This document shows positions 1 through 8,355 of a stretch of 64,000 nt of DNA, piece by piece. The notes beneath the pieces were generated by a model, which ran no database searches, was not told the DNA's origin, and saw only the letters and a program-made list of their open reading frames with translations. Origin of the DNA: RUG563 sp045590215 (GTDB lineage: Bacteria > Bacillota > Clostridia > Christensenellales > Aristaeellaceae); contig JAZNQO010000035.1 in the NCBI GenBank assembly GCA_045590215.1, forward strand, positions 5,762-69,761, in the 5' to 3' direction. Positions within the stretch are counted from its first letter, which is position 1. Every line of letters starts with the position of its first letter. A program made the translations under genes and the position numbers.

Positions 1-30
1 AAAAATTCTACAATATTTTAGGAGAAATTG

Positions 31-471
31 TTACACTCTTGGTAAATTGTTCCAAAGAATGGGCAAGCCTTGCGCATCCTTGGGCGTGCCCAAGAGGATA
101 GAAAAGAAATCGAAAAACAGGCCGATGCCGAAAATGCCGCCGGTGAACAGATATAAAAAGCCCATTCCCATGCGGCCGGCATAGAACTTATGAGCTCCGA
201 AAAAGCCCAGCATGAAATACAGAACCAGCAGCACAACGCGGTTCCTGGGGCTGCAGACAGACCTTTCATACACCACCTGCTCCACCACTTTTTCGATCAC
301 CTGCGGCTCTTCCTCATAATGATGGTGATGGATATGGATATGCTGCACCGCAGCGGCAGCAGCCTTTTCGGCGGAGAAGGAAGACAGGGAAGAAGCGGCG
401 GCTTCCGTGCCGCAATAGCTGCAAAAACGTGCACCCTCTGACAGCTGTGCACCGCAACCGGAACATTTCAT
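31..471 (-). CDS. TM2-domain membrane protein with N-terminal zinc ribbon
   Basis: The 146-residue protein opens with a zinc ribbon (Cys3, Cys6, Cys17, Cys20), followed by an Ala/Ser-rich linker with a histidine cluster (His44, 46, 48-51). A TM2 domain follows from about residue 77, with two hydrophobic helices separated by a short FGAHKFYAG-type turn that is diagnostic of the family. TM2 proteins are small two-helix membrane proteins of unclear function. I chose the ATG at 471 because GAGGTGA lies about 7 bases upstream; the in-frame TTG at 477 sits too close to that site. It is transcribed away from spoIVB. The family call is firm; the role is unknown. Confidence 0.85.
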   Translation of the reverse strand: MKCSGCGAQLSEGARFCSYCGTEAAASSLSSFSAEKAAAAAVQHIHIHHHHYEEEPQVIEKVVEQVVYERSVCSPRNRVVLLVLYFMLGFFGAHKFYAGRMGMGFLYLFTGGIFGIGLFFDFFSILLGTPKDAQGLPILWNNLPRV

Positions 472-584
472 AATCAAATCACCTCACAAATAATGATTAT
501 AGCTTGTTTTTTGCTTTTGTGCAAGCGAAGGGTGAAACGGGCTTTTTTTGTGCCTTTTTCTGCCAGCGGCTGCTCTCATTTCCA

Positions 585-614
585 GTATAGGGCTGCAAAA
601 ACAGCCGCATATTG
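585..614 (+). promoter_or_regulatory. Candidate forespore (sigma-G/F-like) promoter of spoIVB
   Basis: GTATA (585-589) and CATATTG (608-614) are separated by 18 bases, close to the GHATR-N18-CATNHTA pattern of forespore promoters. spoIVB is a sigma-F/sigma-G gene in Bacillus subtilis. The spacer contains a small inverted repeat (GGCTG / CAGCC). No good sigma-A promoter is visible here. Prediction only. Confidence 0.45.
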
Positions 615-645
615 AAAGGGAAGAAGCAAAGCAGGGGGAACAATC

Positions 646-1905
646 ATGAAAAAGCAGGTTTCTCTTTCCCGGAAAATCATCGCTTGTCTTTTGATGGCGG
701 CTACGGCGTGGGTTTTGTTTTCGCCCACAGCGCAGGCCTTGCGCCGTTTGCCGGCCACTTTCCGGCTGGCTGTCGGGCAGACGTTTGAAATGAACGCAGG
801 CGTGGCTGCCCTCTCTTCCACCGATGAAACGCTGCTCTCCCTGCAGGGCAACCAAGTGCAGGGAAAGGCCTTGGGGGAAGCGGAGATCACCATCAATCTC
901 TTTGGCCTTTTGCCCATCCGCAGGGTGCGGGTGCAGGTGGAGGAAGATATGCGCCTGATGCCGGGGGGGCAGGCCGTGGGCATTGCGCTGAATATGCAAG
1001 GCGTGATGGTGGTGGGCGTTTCGGATGTGAACGGCCAAAGCCCGGCCCAGCTTTCCGGCCTGAAGGCCGGGGATGTGATTCTGTCCATTAATGGCGAGCC
1101 CATCGAAACAGGGGAGGAATTGACAGCCTTTGTGGAGAGAAGCGGCGGCGAAACGCTGCAAATCAGCTTCCAAAGGGACGGTGTAACAAAATCCACCCTG
1201 CTGACGCCGAAAAAGGACGCTGCCTCCGGGCTGTATCGCATGGGCGCATGGGTGAGAGACAGCACCGCCGGGGTGGGCACCCTGTCCTATTATAACCCGG
1301 CAGATGGAAGCTATGGTGCCCTTGGCCATGCCATTTTGGATGCGGACACGGGCAAGCTGCTTTCCGTGCGCACGGGAGCCTTGATGGCGGCGGAGATCGT
1401 CAGCGTGAAAAGGGGGCAGAAGGGGGCTCCCGGGGAATTGAGAGGCAGCTTTTTGAGAAAGCAGCAGGTGCTGGGGGATATTAGGCTGAACACATCCCTT
1501 GGCATCTATGGCGAAATGCTGCCCACAACGCAAAATCCCCTGTACCCGGAGGGCGTGCCCGTGGGCTATCAGGAGAGTATCGAAACAGGCCCGGCGCAGA
1601 TTCTCTCTACCGTGGATCAAAACGGTATCCGGGCTTATGATGTGGAAATTGTGAAGGTGAACAGACAATACAGCCCTTCGCAAAAGGGCATGGTCGTCCG
1701 GGTGACTGACCCGGAACTGCTTGAAAAAACCGGCGGCATCGTGCAGGGCATGTCGGGCAGCCCCATCCTCCAAAACGGTCGCATCATCGGTGCCGTCACC
1801 CACGTTTTTGTGGATGACCCTGCCATGGGCTACGGCGTGTTTATCGAATGGATGCTGGAAACAGAAAGCATGCAAGAAGCAGAACAGGGAGAAAAAGCGG
1901 CGTAA
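646..1905 (+). CDS. spoIVB: SpoIVB-like serine peptidase (S55, PDZ)
   Basis: This is a 419-residue sporulation signalling peptidase. In B. subtilis, SpoIVB is secreted from the forespore and cleaves SpoIVFA, releasing the SpoIVFB protease that activates pro-sigma-K. Visible here are an N-terminal signal-anchor helix (about 10-30), a PDZ domain (about 122-190) with the LKAGDVILSING core, and the S55 peptidase domain. That domain carries the catalytic His region (GALGHAI, His228) and the serine motif GMSGSPI (about 369-374), then an FVDDP..GYGVFIE tail. Length matches the family (about 425). AGGGGGAA precedes the ATG. The gene is good evidence that the organism forms, or recently formed, endospores. 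No spo0A follows it here, although that gene is its common neighbour. Confidence 0.93.
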   Translation: MKKQVSLSRKIIACLLMAATAWVLFSPTAQALRRLPATFRLAVGQTFEMNAGVAALSSTDETLLSLQGNQVQGKALGEAEITINLFGLLPIRRVRVQVEEDMRLMPGGQAVGIALNMQGVMVVGVSDVNGQSPAQLSGLKAGDVILSINGEPIETGEELTAFVERSGGETLQISFQRDGVTKSTLLTPKKDAASGLYRMGAWVRDSTAGVGTLSYYNPADGSYGALGHAILDADTGKLLSVRTGALMAAEIVSVKRGQKGAPGELRGSFLRKQQVLGDIRLNTSLGIYGEMLPTTQNPLYPEGVPVGYQESIETGPAQILSTVDQNGIRAYDVEIVKVNRQYSPSQKGMVVRVTDPELLEKTGGIVQGMSGSPILQNGRIIGAVTHVFVDDPAMGYGVFIEWMLETESMQEAEQGEKAA

Positions 1906-1914
1906 GGGGAGGGG

Positions 1915-1967
1915 CAGGGGCCTGTGCGGCCCCTGTACCCCACAGCAGGGCCATTGGCCCTGCACCC
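1915..1967 (+). repeat. Two-hairpin intergenic repeat, copy 1
   Basis: The first hairpin is CAGGGGCC-TGTGC-GGCCCCTG (1915-1935). The second is CAGGGCC-ATT-GGCCCTG (1946-1962), followed by CACCC. The same arrangement recurs at about 48862, 48981 and 63554, with compensatory changes in the second stem. It begins 10 bases after the spoIVB stop. There is no T-run, so it is not a standard terminator. Confidence 0.7.
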
Positions 1968-2132
1968 ATCCTGGGATGGGAGGGGGTTAGAAAATAAAAC
2001 GTTTTTTCGCATGAAAGAACATACCTGCTATATAACAGGGCATTGTATTTTGAAAATATGGACTTCTGAACTGAAACGTGCTATACTATTAATATAACAA
2101 AAGAAAACAGAGGACATTGAGTGGAGAAGTTC

Positions 2133-2642
2133 ATGAAACGTATTTTTATAATATTTGTTGTATTGCTATTAGCTATACCGAATGCATTTGCTGAAAAATA
2201 TCCAGTATGTGATTGCAACAGTAAACAATGCACATGCTTTATTCAGTTGGGCGATGAAGGGCCTATTGTGAATGCCATTATCAAATTGTTGATTGCACAG
2301 GAATATTGCGCGCCAGATCAGAAAGTAAGCATATTGGATGAAGGTGCAAGAAAAGGAATATTGCGATTTCAAAAGGAGCATGATTTACAAGAAACGGGAA
2401 CGCTGGATGATAACACATTAACCTTGTTAATATGGGGCTGCCTGCCGGAAGAATTGAATGAAATGGATCCGAATTCCCGATATGATTATAATTGGGTTCC
2501 GACAGACGGTGGAAGAAGGAGACACAGGAATGAAAGATGCAGCTCCATGTATGATCCCAGAAAAATCTCTGTCCGAAATGCAGAGGCACTTGGTTATAAA
2601 AACTGTGGAAAATGTAATAAATTGGATAAACCAATCGATTAA
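2133..2642 (+). CDS. Small secreted Cys-rich protein with peptidoglycan-binding-like domain
   Basis: The 169-residue protein has a clear signal peptide (about 1-19, ending NAFA-E). A Cys-rich stretch CDCNSKQCTC follows, then a PG_binding_1-like repeat (about 30-100, with an AxxGILRFQKEHDLQETGTLD core). The C-terminus has CSSMYDPRKISVRNAEALGY..CGKC, resembling the short Ada-type/nuclease-tail zinc motif in which a Cys and a CxxC flank a P-x-x-I core. It is probably a secreted wall-associated protein. ATG 2133 has GGAGAAG just upstream; an in-frame GTG at 2121 is possible. The gene is visibly more AT-rich than its neighbours, which suggests acquisition from elsewhere. No specific function is assigned. 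Confidence 0.6.
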   Translation: MKRIFIIFVVLLLAIPNAFAEKYPVCDCNSKQCTCFIQLGDEGPIVNAIIKLLIAQEYCAPDQKVSILDEGARKGILRFQKEHDLQETGTLDDNTLTLLIWGCLPEELNEMDPNSRYDYNWVPTDGGRRRHRNERCSSMYDPRKISVRNAEALGYKNCGKCNKLDKPID

Positions 2643-2677
2643 CAGAATTGTTGAACAATTTATATACACTTCGCCCC

Positions 2678-2707
2678 TTGACCAAATCCCCTAAAAACCG
2701 CTATAAT
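2678..2707 (+). promoter_or_regulatory. Sigma-A promoter of the T-box/ior operon
   Basis: TTGACC (2678-2683) and a perfect TATAAT (2702-2707) are 18 bases apart. Transcription would start near 2714 and read into the T-box leader. Confidence 0.85.
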
Positions 2708-2713
2708 GGAGCA

Positions 2714-2997
2714 AATGTGTGGATCGGGAAGAAGTAGCGGTTTTTTATCCATTTACAGAGAGATGCCGGGTGGTGCAAGGCATGGAATGGGGGAAGGCTG
2801 TGAATACATCCCGGGAGCAGCGAACCGAACGCATTTGCGTCAGTAGGCTTTGCCGGGCATGCCCGTTACAGCATGAAGGATGCAGGATGAAATAAACATC
2901 CGCTCCGGAGGGGCCGTTTTCATAACGGCAACAGAGGTGGTACCGCGGTAAAGAGAAGATTTATCGTCCTCTGCAGAAAAACTGCAGAGGTTTTTTT
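2714..2997 (+). promoter_or_regulatory. T-box leader, probable tyrosine specifier (UAC)
   Basis: Stem I begins with AGAGATGCC near 2761, pairing with GGCAT (2779-2783). The probable specifier loop reads GTGAA-TAC-ATCC, with UAC at 2805-2807. The T-box core AGAGGTGGTACCGCGG spans about 2932-2947. A terminator (CCTCTGCAG-AAAAA-CTGCAGAGG plus seven T) lies at 2968-2997. The valS T-box in this window serves as an internal standard. There, 20 bases separate the first hairpin from the GUC specifier and 4 follow to CGGAG; here the values are 21 and 4. T-boxes read uncharged tRNA and permit read-through on starvation. Identity as a T-box is near certain; the Tyr assignment is moderately supported. 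Confidence 0.92.
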
Positions 2998-3036
2998 ATG
3001 CCCTGCGGATCACACGGAAAAAGGAAGGTATCGGAA

Positions 3037-4671
3037 ATGCCCATTACGGAAGTTTTAACCAAGAATGCAACGCTGTACCCCGATGAAGTGGCCTTGGTGG
3101 AAATCAACCCCAGCTTTGAGCCGGAAAGCCGCATCACATGGCGGGAATATTCCCTGATGCAGCCCCAGCCGGGCGAACCCTTCCGCCGGGAAATCACATG
3201 GAAGGAATTTGACAAAAAGGCCAATCGCTTTGCTAACCTGCTTTTGACCCGCGGCCTGAAGAAAGGCGATAAGGTGGCCATCCTTTTGATGAACAGCATC
3301 GAATGGCTGCCGGTTTATTTCGGCGCACTGCGGGCTGGGGCAGTGGCCGTACCGCTCAATTACCGCTATACAGCGGAAGAAATCAAGTATTGTCTGGACA
3401 AGGCGGACTGCACCATGCTGATTTTCGGCCCGGAATTCATCGGCCGTATGGAAGAAATCTGCGATAGGATTCCCAAGGTGCAGAACCTGTTTTATGTGGG
3501 CGAAGATTGCCCCTCCTTTGCGGACAGCTATAACCAAATGATTTCCTTCTGTTCTTCCCGGAACCCCGGCGTGCCGCTGACGGATGATGACCCCGGTGCC
3601 ATTTACTATTCTTCCGGCACCACAGGCTTCCCCAAGGCCATCTTGCATCTGCACCGCAGCCTCACCCACGCCATGGAAACGGAGCAGGCTCACCACGGCC
3701 AGACCCACGAAGACGTGTTCCTTTGCATTCCGCCGCTTTACCATACCGGTGCCAAGATGCACTGGTTCGGCAGCTTTATGGTGGGCGGCAAGGCGGTATT
3801 GCTGAAAGGCACCAAGCCCGAATGGGTGCTGAAAGCCGCCAGCGATGAAAAATGTTCCATTGTTTGGCTGCTGGTGCCGTGGGCACAGGATGTGCTGGAC
3901 ATGATTGAACGGGGCGATGTGAAGCTGGAAGAATATCACTTGTCCCAGTGGCGGCTGATGCACATCGGTGCCCAGCCCGTGCCCCCGTCCCTCATCAAGC
4001 GTTGGCTCACGGTTTTCCCCCATCATCAGTATGATACCAACTATGGCCTGTCCGAATCCATCGGCCCCGGCTGCGTGCATCTGGGCGTGGAAAATGTGCA
4101 CAAAGTGGGTGCTATCGGCAAGGCCGGGTATAAGTGGGAAGTTAAAATCGTGGACGAGAACGATAATATCGTGGAAAACGGCGAAGTGGGCGAATTGTGC
4201 GTAAAGGGTCCTGGCGTGATGCAGTGCTACTATAAAGACGAAAAGGCCACCAACGAAGTGCTGAAAGGGGATTGGCTCTATACCGGCGATATGGCCATGG
4301 AAGATGAAGACGGCTTTATCTTCCTTGTGGATCGCAAGAAGGACGTCATCATCACCGGCGGCGAAAACCTCTATCCCGTTCAGATTGAAAACTATATCCG
4401 CAAGCACGATGCCGTGAAGGACGTGGCGGTGATCGGTCTGCCGGATGCAAGGCTTGGCGAAATTGCGGCGGCCATCATCGAAGTGAAGCCGGAATACGAG
4501 CTGACGGAAGAAGAAATGAATGATTTCTGCGCTGGCTTGCCCCGGTATAAGCGGCCCAGAAAGCTCATCTTTGCGGATGTGCCCCGGAACCCCACCGGCA
4601 AGATTGAAAAGCCCAAGCTGCGCAGCATCTATTGCGGCGAAAGCTTGGTGGCTCAGCAGATTGAAAAGTGA
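3037..4671 (+). CDS. AMP-forming acyl/aryl-CoA ligase
   Basis: This 544-residue member of the ANL adenylating superfamily activates a carboxylic acid to its CoA thioester using ATP. The P-loop YYSSGTTGFPKA is at 190-201. Further motifs are GLSESIG, YTGD, and the hinge DRKKDVIITGGENLYP; the catalytic lysine is in PTGKIEK (Lys522). The ATG at 3037 has AAGGAAGG 8 bases upstream. An earlier ATG at 2998 lies directly on the terminator T-run and lacks a ribosome site. It is the first gene after the T-box and 12 bases from iorA. The context suggests an aryl acid substrate (phenylacetate, 4-hydroxyphenylacetate or indoleacetate), but that is inference; fatty acids cannot be excluded. Confidence 0.88.
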   Translation: MPITEVLTKNATLYPDEVALVEINPSFEPESRITWREYSLMQPQPGEPFRREITWKEFDKKANRFANLLLTRGLKKGDKVAILLMNSIEWLPVYFGALRAGAVAVPLNYRYTAEEIKYCLDKADCTMLIFGPEFIGRMEEICDRIPKVQNLFYVGEDCPSFADSYNQMISFCSSRNPGVPLTDDDPGAIYYSSGTTGFPKAILHLHRSLTHAMETEQAHHGQTHEDVFLCIPPLYHTGAKMHWFGSFMVGGKAVLLKGTKPEWVLKAASDEKCSIVWLLVPWAQDVLDMIERGDVKLEEYHLSQWRLMHIGAQPVPPSLIKRWLTVFPHHQYDTNYGLSESIGPGCVHLGVENVHKVGAIGKAGYKWEVKIVDENDNIVENGEVGELCVKGPGVMQCYYKDEKATNEVLKGDWLYTGDMAMEDEDGFIFLVDRKKDVIITGGENLYPVQIENYIRKHDAVKDVAVIGLPDARLGEIAAAIIEVKPEYELTEEEMNDFCAGLPRYKRPRKLIFADVPRNPTGKIEKPKLRSIYCGESLVAQQIEK

Positions 4672-4683
4672 GAGGATAAGAAA

Positions 4684-6420
4684 ATGGCGAAGAAATTATT
4701 GATCGGTAACGCTGCCGTGGCGCAGGGCGCATGGGAAGCCGGTGTGCATCTGGTGTCTTCCTATCCCGGCACCCCCAGCACGGAAATTACGGAATCCATG
4801 GTGCAGTATAACGATGTATATGTGGAATGGGCTCCCAATGAAAAGGTGGCCTGCGAAGTGGCTATCGGTGCTTCCATCGCAGGGGGCAGAGCCATGAGCT
4901 GCTGCAAGCATGTGGGGCTCAACGTGATGGCAGACCCTATGTTTACCGTCAGCTATATCGGCACAAACGGCGGCCTTGTGATTGCCGTGGCCGATGACCC
5001 CGGCATGCACTCCTCCCAGAACGAGCAGGACAGCCGCCACTATGCCAAGGCAGCCAAGATGATGATGCTGGAGCCCAGCGATTCCCAGGAATGCAAGGAC
5101 TACACCAAAGCGGCCTTTGAATTGAGCGAACAGTTTGACGTGCCGGTGCTGCTGCGGCTTTCCACCCGTGTTTCCCATTCCCAGAGCATGGTGGAGATTG
5201 GCGGCCGGGATGAAGTGGCCGTGAAGCCCTACGAAAAGAACATCCAGAAAAATGTGATGATGCCTGCCAACGCCATCCGCCGTCATGTGGTGGTGGAAGA
5301 AAGGCAGCAGAAGCTTAAAGAATATGCCGAAACCTGCCCCTTCAATACGATTGAAGATAACGGCGCAAAAATCGGCGTGATAACCAGCGGTATTTCCTAT
5401 ATGTATGCCAAGGAAGCCTTGGGAAGCCGGGTGAATTACCTGAAGCTGGGCATGGCCTATCCCTTGCCCGAAAAGAAAATCCGGGATTTCGCAGAAGGCC
5501 TTGACAAAGTGTTTGTCATTGAAGAGCTGGATCCTTTCATGGAAGAGCATTGCAAGGTGATGGGTCTTTCCGTGATCGGTAAGGAAGCGTTCTCTCTGCT
5601 TGGGGAATACACCCCTGCCATGATTCAGAAAGCCGTGTTCGGCGAAGACGCCGCTGCCTTTACGGCGGTGGAAGAAGCAATTCCCGTGCGTCCTCCCGTC
5701 ATGTGTGCCGGCTGTCCCCACCGGGGCACCTTCTATGTGCTGAAAAAGCTGGGTCTCACCGTTTCCGGCGATATCGGCTGCTACACGCTGGGTGCTGTGG
5801 CTCCTTTGCAGAGCGTGGATACCACCATCTGCATGGGTGCTTCCGTGTCCGCCGCTCTTGGCATGGCCAAGGTGCGTGGGCAGGAATTCAATAAGAAGCT
5901 GGTGTCTGTTATTGGTGATTCTACCTTCATCCATTCCGGCATCACGGGGCTGATTGACATCGTATACAATAAGGGTGCCAACACCGTGATTATCCTCGAT
6001 AACTCCATCACCGGCATGACCGGCCATCAGGATAACCCCACCACCGGCAAAACCATCCGTGGCGAATTGACCAAGCAAGTGGACCTGGAAAAGCTGTGCT
6101 ATGCTATCGGTGTGGAGCATGTGGTGATTGCAGACCCCTTCGATGTGAAGAACTTTGAAAAGGTCGTGAAGGAAGAAGTGGAGCGGGAAGACCCCTCCGT
6201 CATCATTGCCCAGCGGCCTTGCGCTCTGCTCAAAACCGTGAAATATGCAGGAAGCTGCATGATTAACGATAAATGCCGCAATTGCAAAATGTGCATGAAG
6301 CTTGGCTGCCCTGCCATTTCCGTGCAGGGGGGCAAAGTGATGATTGACAAGAACCAGTGCAACGGCTGCGGCCTGTGCGTGAATGTGTGCCCCTTCGGAG
6401 CCATTGAAAAGGAGGCGTAA
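4684..6420 (+). CDS. iorA: Indolepyruvate:ferredoxin oxidoreductase, alpha subunit
   Basis: The 578-residue subunit of the oxygen-sensitive enzyme interconverts arylpyruvates plus CoA with aryl-CoA, CO2 and reduced ferredoxin. The N-terminal pyrimidine-binding domain contains SSYPGTPSTEI. The TPP-binding domain has GDSTFIHSGITGL (from about 411) and the DNSITGMTGHQ motif. The C-terminus carries two 4Fe-4S motifs, Cys531/534/537/542 and Cys559/562/565/569, each ending in CP. Length is normal for IorA. Four bases separate it from iorB, the expected partner. The reaction is reversible in vivo in some archaea, where it makes aromatic amino acids from aryl acids. That direction fits the T-box control upstream. 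Confidence 0.96.
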   Translation: MAKKLLIGNAAVAQGAWEAGVHLVSSYPGTPSTEITESMVQYNDVYVEWAPNEKVACEVAIGASIAGGRAMSCCKHVGLNVMADPMFTVSYIGTNGGLVIAVADDPGMHSSQNEQDSRHYAKAAKMMMLEPSDSQECKDYTKAAFELSEQFDVPVLLRLSTRVSHSQSMVEIGGRDEVAVKPYEKNIQKNVMMPANAIRRHVVVEERQQKLKEYAETCPFNTIEDNGAKIGVITSGISYMYAKEALGSRVNYLKLGMAYPLPEKKIRDFAEGLDKVFVIEELDPFMEEHCKVMGLSVIGKEAFSLLGEYTPAMIQKAVFGEDAAAFTAVEEAIPVRPPVMCAGCPHRGTFYVLKKLGLTVSGDIGCYTLGAVAPLQSVDTTICMGASVSAALGMAKVRGQEFNKKLVSVIGDSTFIHSGITGLIDIVYNKGANTVIILDNSITGMTGHQDNPTTGKTIRGELTKQVDLEKLCYAIGVEHVVIADPFDVKNFEKVVKEEVEREDPSVIIAQRPCALLKTVKYAGSCMINDKCRNCKMCMKLGCPAISVQGGKVMIDKNQCNGCGLCVNVCPFGAIEKEA

Positions 6421-6423
6421 GAA

Positions 6424-6996
6424 ATGAGCACGAAAAAGATTATGATTGTGGGCGTTGGCGGTCAGGGGACTCTGCTTGCCAGCCGCATTCTGGGCAATGC
6501 TGTGATCAGCCAGGGCTATGACGTGAAGGTGAGCGAAGTGCACGGCATGAGCCAGCGTGGCGGCAGCGTGGTGACGTATGTGAAGTTTGGCGAAAAGGTA
6601 TATTCTCCCATCATTGGCAAGGGGGAAGCGGATATCATTCTGGCCTTTGAAACGCTGGAAGCCTATCGTGCCCTGCCTTTCCTGAAAACGGGCGGCAAGC
6701 TGATTATGAACGTGCAGCAGATGAACCCCATGCCTGTCATAACCGGGGCTGCTTCCTATCCCGAAAACGTGGTGGAAAAGCTGGCCAAGACGGCTGACGT
6801 GGTGGCACTGGATGCCTTGGCTTTGGCAAAAGAAGCCGGGAACATCAAGGCAGTGAACGTGGTGCTTATCGGCGTGATGGCGAAAAATACGGAAATTCCT
6901 TACGAAGTGTGGGTGGAAACGCTGAAAAACACCGTGCCGCCCAAGTTCCTGGATGTAAATCTGATGGCCTTTGATCTGGGCTATCAGCAGGCATAA
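6424..6996 (+). CDS. iorB: Indolepyruvate:ferredoxin oxidoreductase, beta subunit
   Basis: The 190-residue gamma-type subunit of the 2-oxoacid:acceptor oxidoreductase superfamily has the N-terminal nucleotide/CoA-region motif GVGGQGTLLASRILG and the family signature HGMSQRGGSV. It pairs with IorA to form the active enzyme. The start at 6424 follows the iorA stop by 3 bases and uses GGAGG inside the end of iorA, so translation is probably coupled. Length is typical (about 190-200). The following ligase gene starts after a 31-base gap with its own ribosome site, consistent with one transcript. Confidence 0.95.
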   Translation: MSTKKIMIVGVGGQGTLLASRILGNAVISQGYDVKVSEVHGMSQRGGSVVTYVKFGEKVYSPIIGKGEADIILAFETLEAYRALPFLKTGGKLIMNVQQMNPMPVITGAASYPENVVEKLAKTADVVALDALALAKEAGNIKAVNVVLIGVMAKNTEIPYEVWVETLKNTVPPKFLDVNLMAFDLGYQQA

Positions 6997-7027
6997 AACA
7001 AACAAACGGAAAGAAGGGAAAAGACAA

Positions 7028-8338
7028 ATGGCTGCTTATTATCAAAAAGAAATTGAATGCATGCCGAGGGAAGAACTCAAGGCATTGCAGAGCGAGCGGC
7101 TGTGCAATCAGGTGAAGCGTTGCTACGAAAAGGTGGAATGTTTCCGCAACCGCATGGATGAAATGGGCGTGAAGCCGGAAGACATTAAAGGCGTGGAAGA
7201 TTTACACAAATTACCCTTTTCCTATAAAAACGATTTGAGGGATTACTACCCCTATGGCCTGTTTGCAGAACCTTTGACCAACATCCGCCGTGTGCATGCT
7301 TCCAGCGGCACCACCGGCAAGCGCATTGTGGTGGGTTATACGGATAATGATCTTGCCATGTGGGCTGATTGCGTGGCACGTCAATTGGTTGCTGCCGGTG
7401 CGGACGCAGACGACATCGTGCAGGTGTCCTTCGGCTTTGGTCTTTTCACCGGCGGCTTCGGTCTTGGCAGCGGTGCAGAGCGGCTGGGGGCTACGGTGAT
7501 TCCCATGTCCAGCGGCAATACCGCCCTGCAGATTCAGACGATGATTGACTTTAAGGCCACCGTCATCTGCTGCACGCCCTCTTATGCTTTGTATCTGGGC
7601 GAAGAAATTGAAAAGCTGGGCGTGAAGGATCAACTGTCCCTGAAAGCCGGCATTTTCGGCGCAGAACCCTGGACGGAAAGCATGCGCAAGGAAATCGAGC
7701 AGAAGCTGGGCGTGAAGGCCTATGATATTTACGGCTTGAGCGAAGTGCTGGGCCCCGGCGTGTCCTACGAATGTGGCGAGCAAAAGGGCATGCACATCTG
7801 CGAGGATAACTTCATTGCTGAAATTATCGACCCCGATACCGGCGAAGTGCTCCCCGAAGGCAGCGAGGGCGAACTGGTCTTCACCAGCCTGACCAAGGAA
7901 GGCTTCCCCGTCATCCGCTATCGCACAAGGGATATCTGCTCCCTGAATTATGAGCCCTGCGCCTGCGGCCGCACCCATATCCGGATGCGCAAGCCCCAGG
8001 GCCGCAGCGATGATATGCTCATCATCCGCGGCGTGAATGTATTCCCCAGCCAGATCGAAGAAGTGCTTTTGAAGATCAGCGGCGGCGTTATCACCCCCAA
8101 CTATCAGATCGTTGTGGATCGTGTGAACAATGTGGACACCTTCGATGTGAATGTGGAAATGAGCGAGCAGTTCTTCTCTGACGATATCAAGTCCATCTCC
8201 AAAGTGGAAAAGGACATCACGGCAGAGCTTCGCAATATGCTGGGCATCAGTGCCAAGGTGCATCTGGTGAACCCCAATTCCATCACCCGAAGCGAAGGCA
8301 AAGCCAAGCGTGTGATTGATAACCGCAAGCTGAAATAA
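7028..8338 (+). CDS. paaK: Phenylacetate-CoA ligase
   Basis: The 436-residue PaaK-family enzyme forms aryl-CoA from phenylacetate or related aryl acids with ATP and CoA. The P-loop is SSGTTGKRIVVGYT (from Ser92). The family core GIFGAEPWTESMR and YGLSEVLGPGV, the hinge RSDDMLIIRGVNVFPSQIE, and a C-terminal SEGKAKRVIDNR are all visible. The ATG at 7028 has GAAGGGA upstream; the longer frame from 6971 overlaps iorB and lacks a ribosome site. It is the second CoA ligase in the operon and only distantly related to the first. Association with IorAB points to arylacetates as substrates. Confidence 0.94.
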   Translation: MAAYYQKEIECMPREELKALQSERLCNQVKRCYEKVECFRNRMDEMGVKPEDIKGVEDLHKLPFSYKNDLRDYYPYGLFAEPLTNIRRVHASSGTTGKRIVVGYTDNDLAMWADCVARQLVAAGADADDIVQVSFGFGLFTGGFGLGSGAERLGATVIPMSSGNTALQIQTMIDFKATVICCTPSYALYLGEEIEKLGVKDQLSLKAGIFGAEPWTESMRKEIEQKLGVKAYDIYGLSEVLGPGVSYECGEQKGMHICEDNFIAEIIDPDTGEVLPEGSEGELVFTSLTKEGFPVIRYRTRDICSLNYEPCACGRTHIRMRKPQGRSDDMLIIRGVNVFPSQIEEVLLKISGGVITPNYQIVVDRVNNVDTFDVNVEMSEQFFSDDIKSISKVEKDITAELRNMLGISAKVHLVNPNSITRSEGKAKRVIDNRKLK

Positions 8339-8355
8339 GACGGAGGTGCATCAAA

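Noticed and set aside
484..1965. Minus-strand frame covering spoIVB
   Set aside because: Low-complexity His/Gln/Arg composition; the plus strand encodes a recognisable peptidase.
2646..2661. AATTGTT/AACAATT inverted repeat after the secreted protein gene as terminator
   Set aside because: Short AT-only stem with no T-run; recorded as unlikely.
2784..2800. TGG (Trp) as T-box specifier in the ior leader
   Set aside because: It lies only 4 bases past the first hairpin, whereas the valS specifier lies 20 bases past it; UAC fits the spacing.
2998..3036. ATG at 2998 as the start of the first CoA ligase
   Set aside because: It abuts the T-box terminator T-run and has no ribosome site; ATG 3037 does.
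4696..7005. Long antisense open frame across iorA-iorB (also 3055-4407, 34737-37505, 7211-8263)
   Set aside because: These mirror strongly coding plus-strand genes, are His/Gly-rich as expected from reverse reading of GC-rich codons, and lack ribosome sites and domains.
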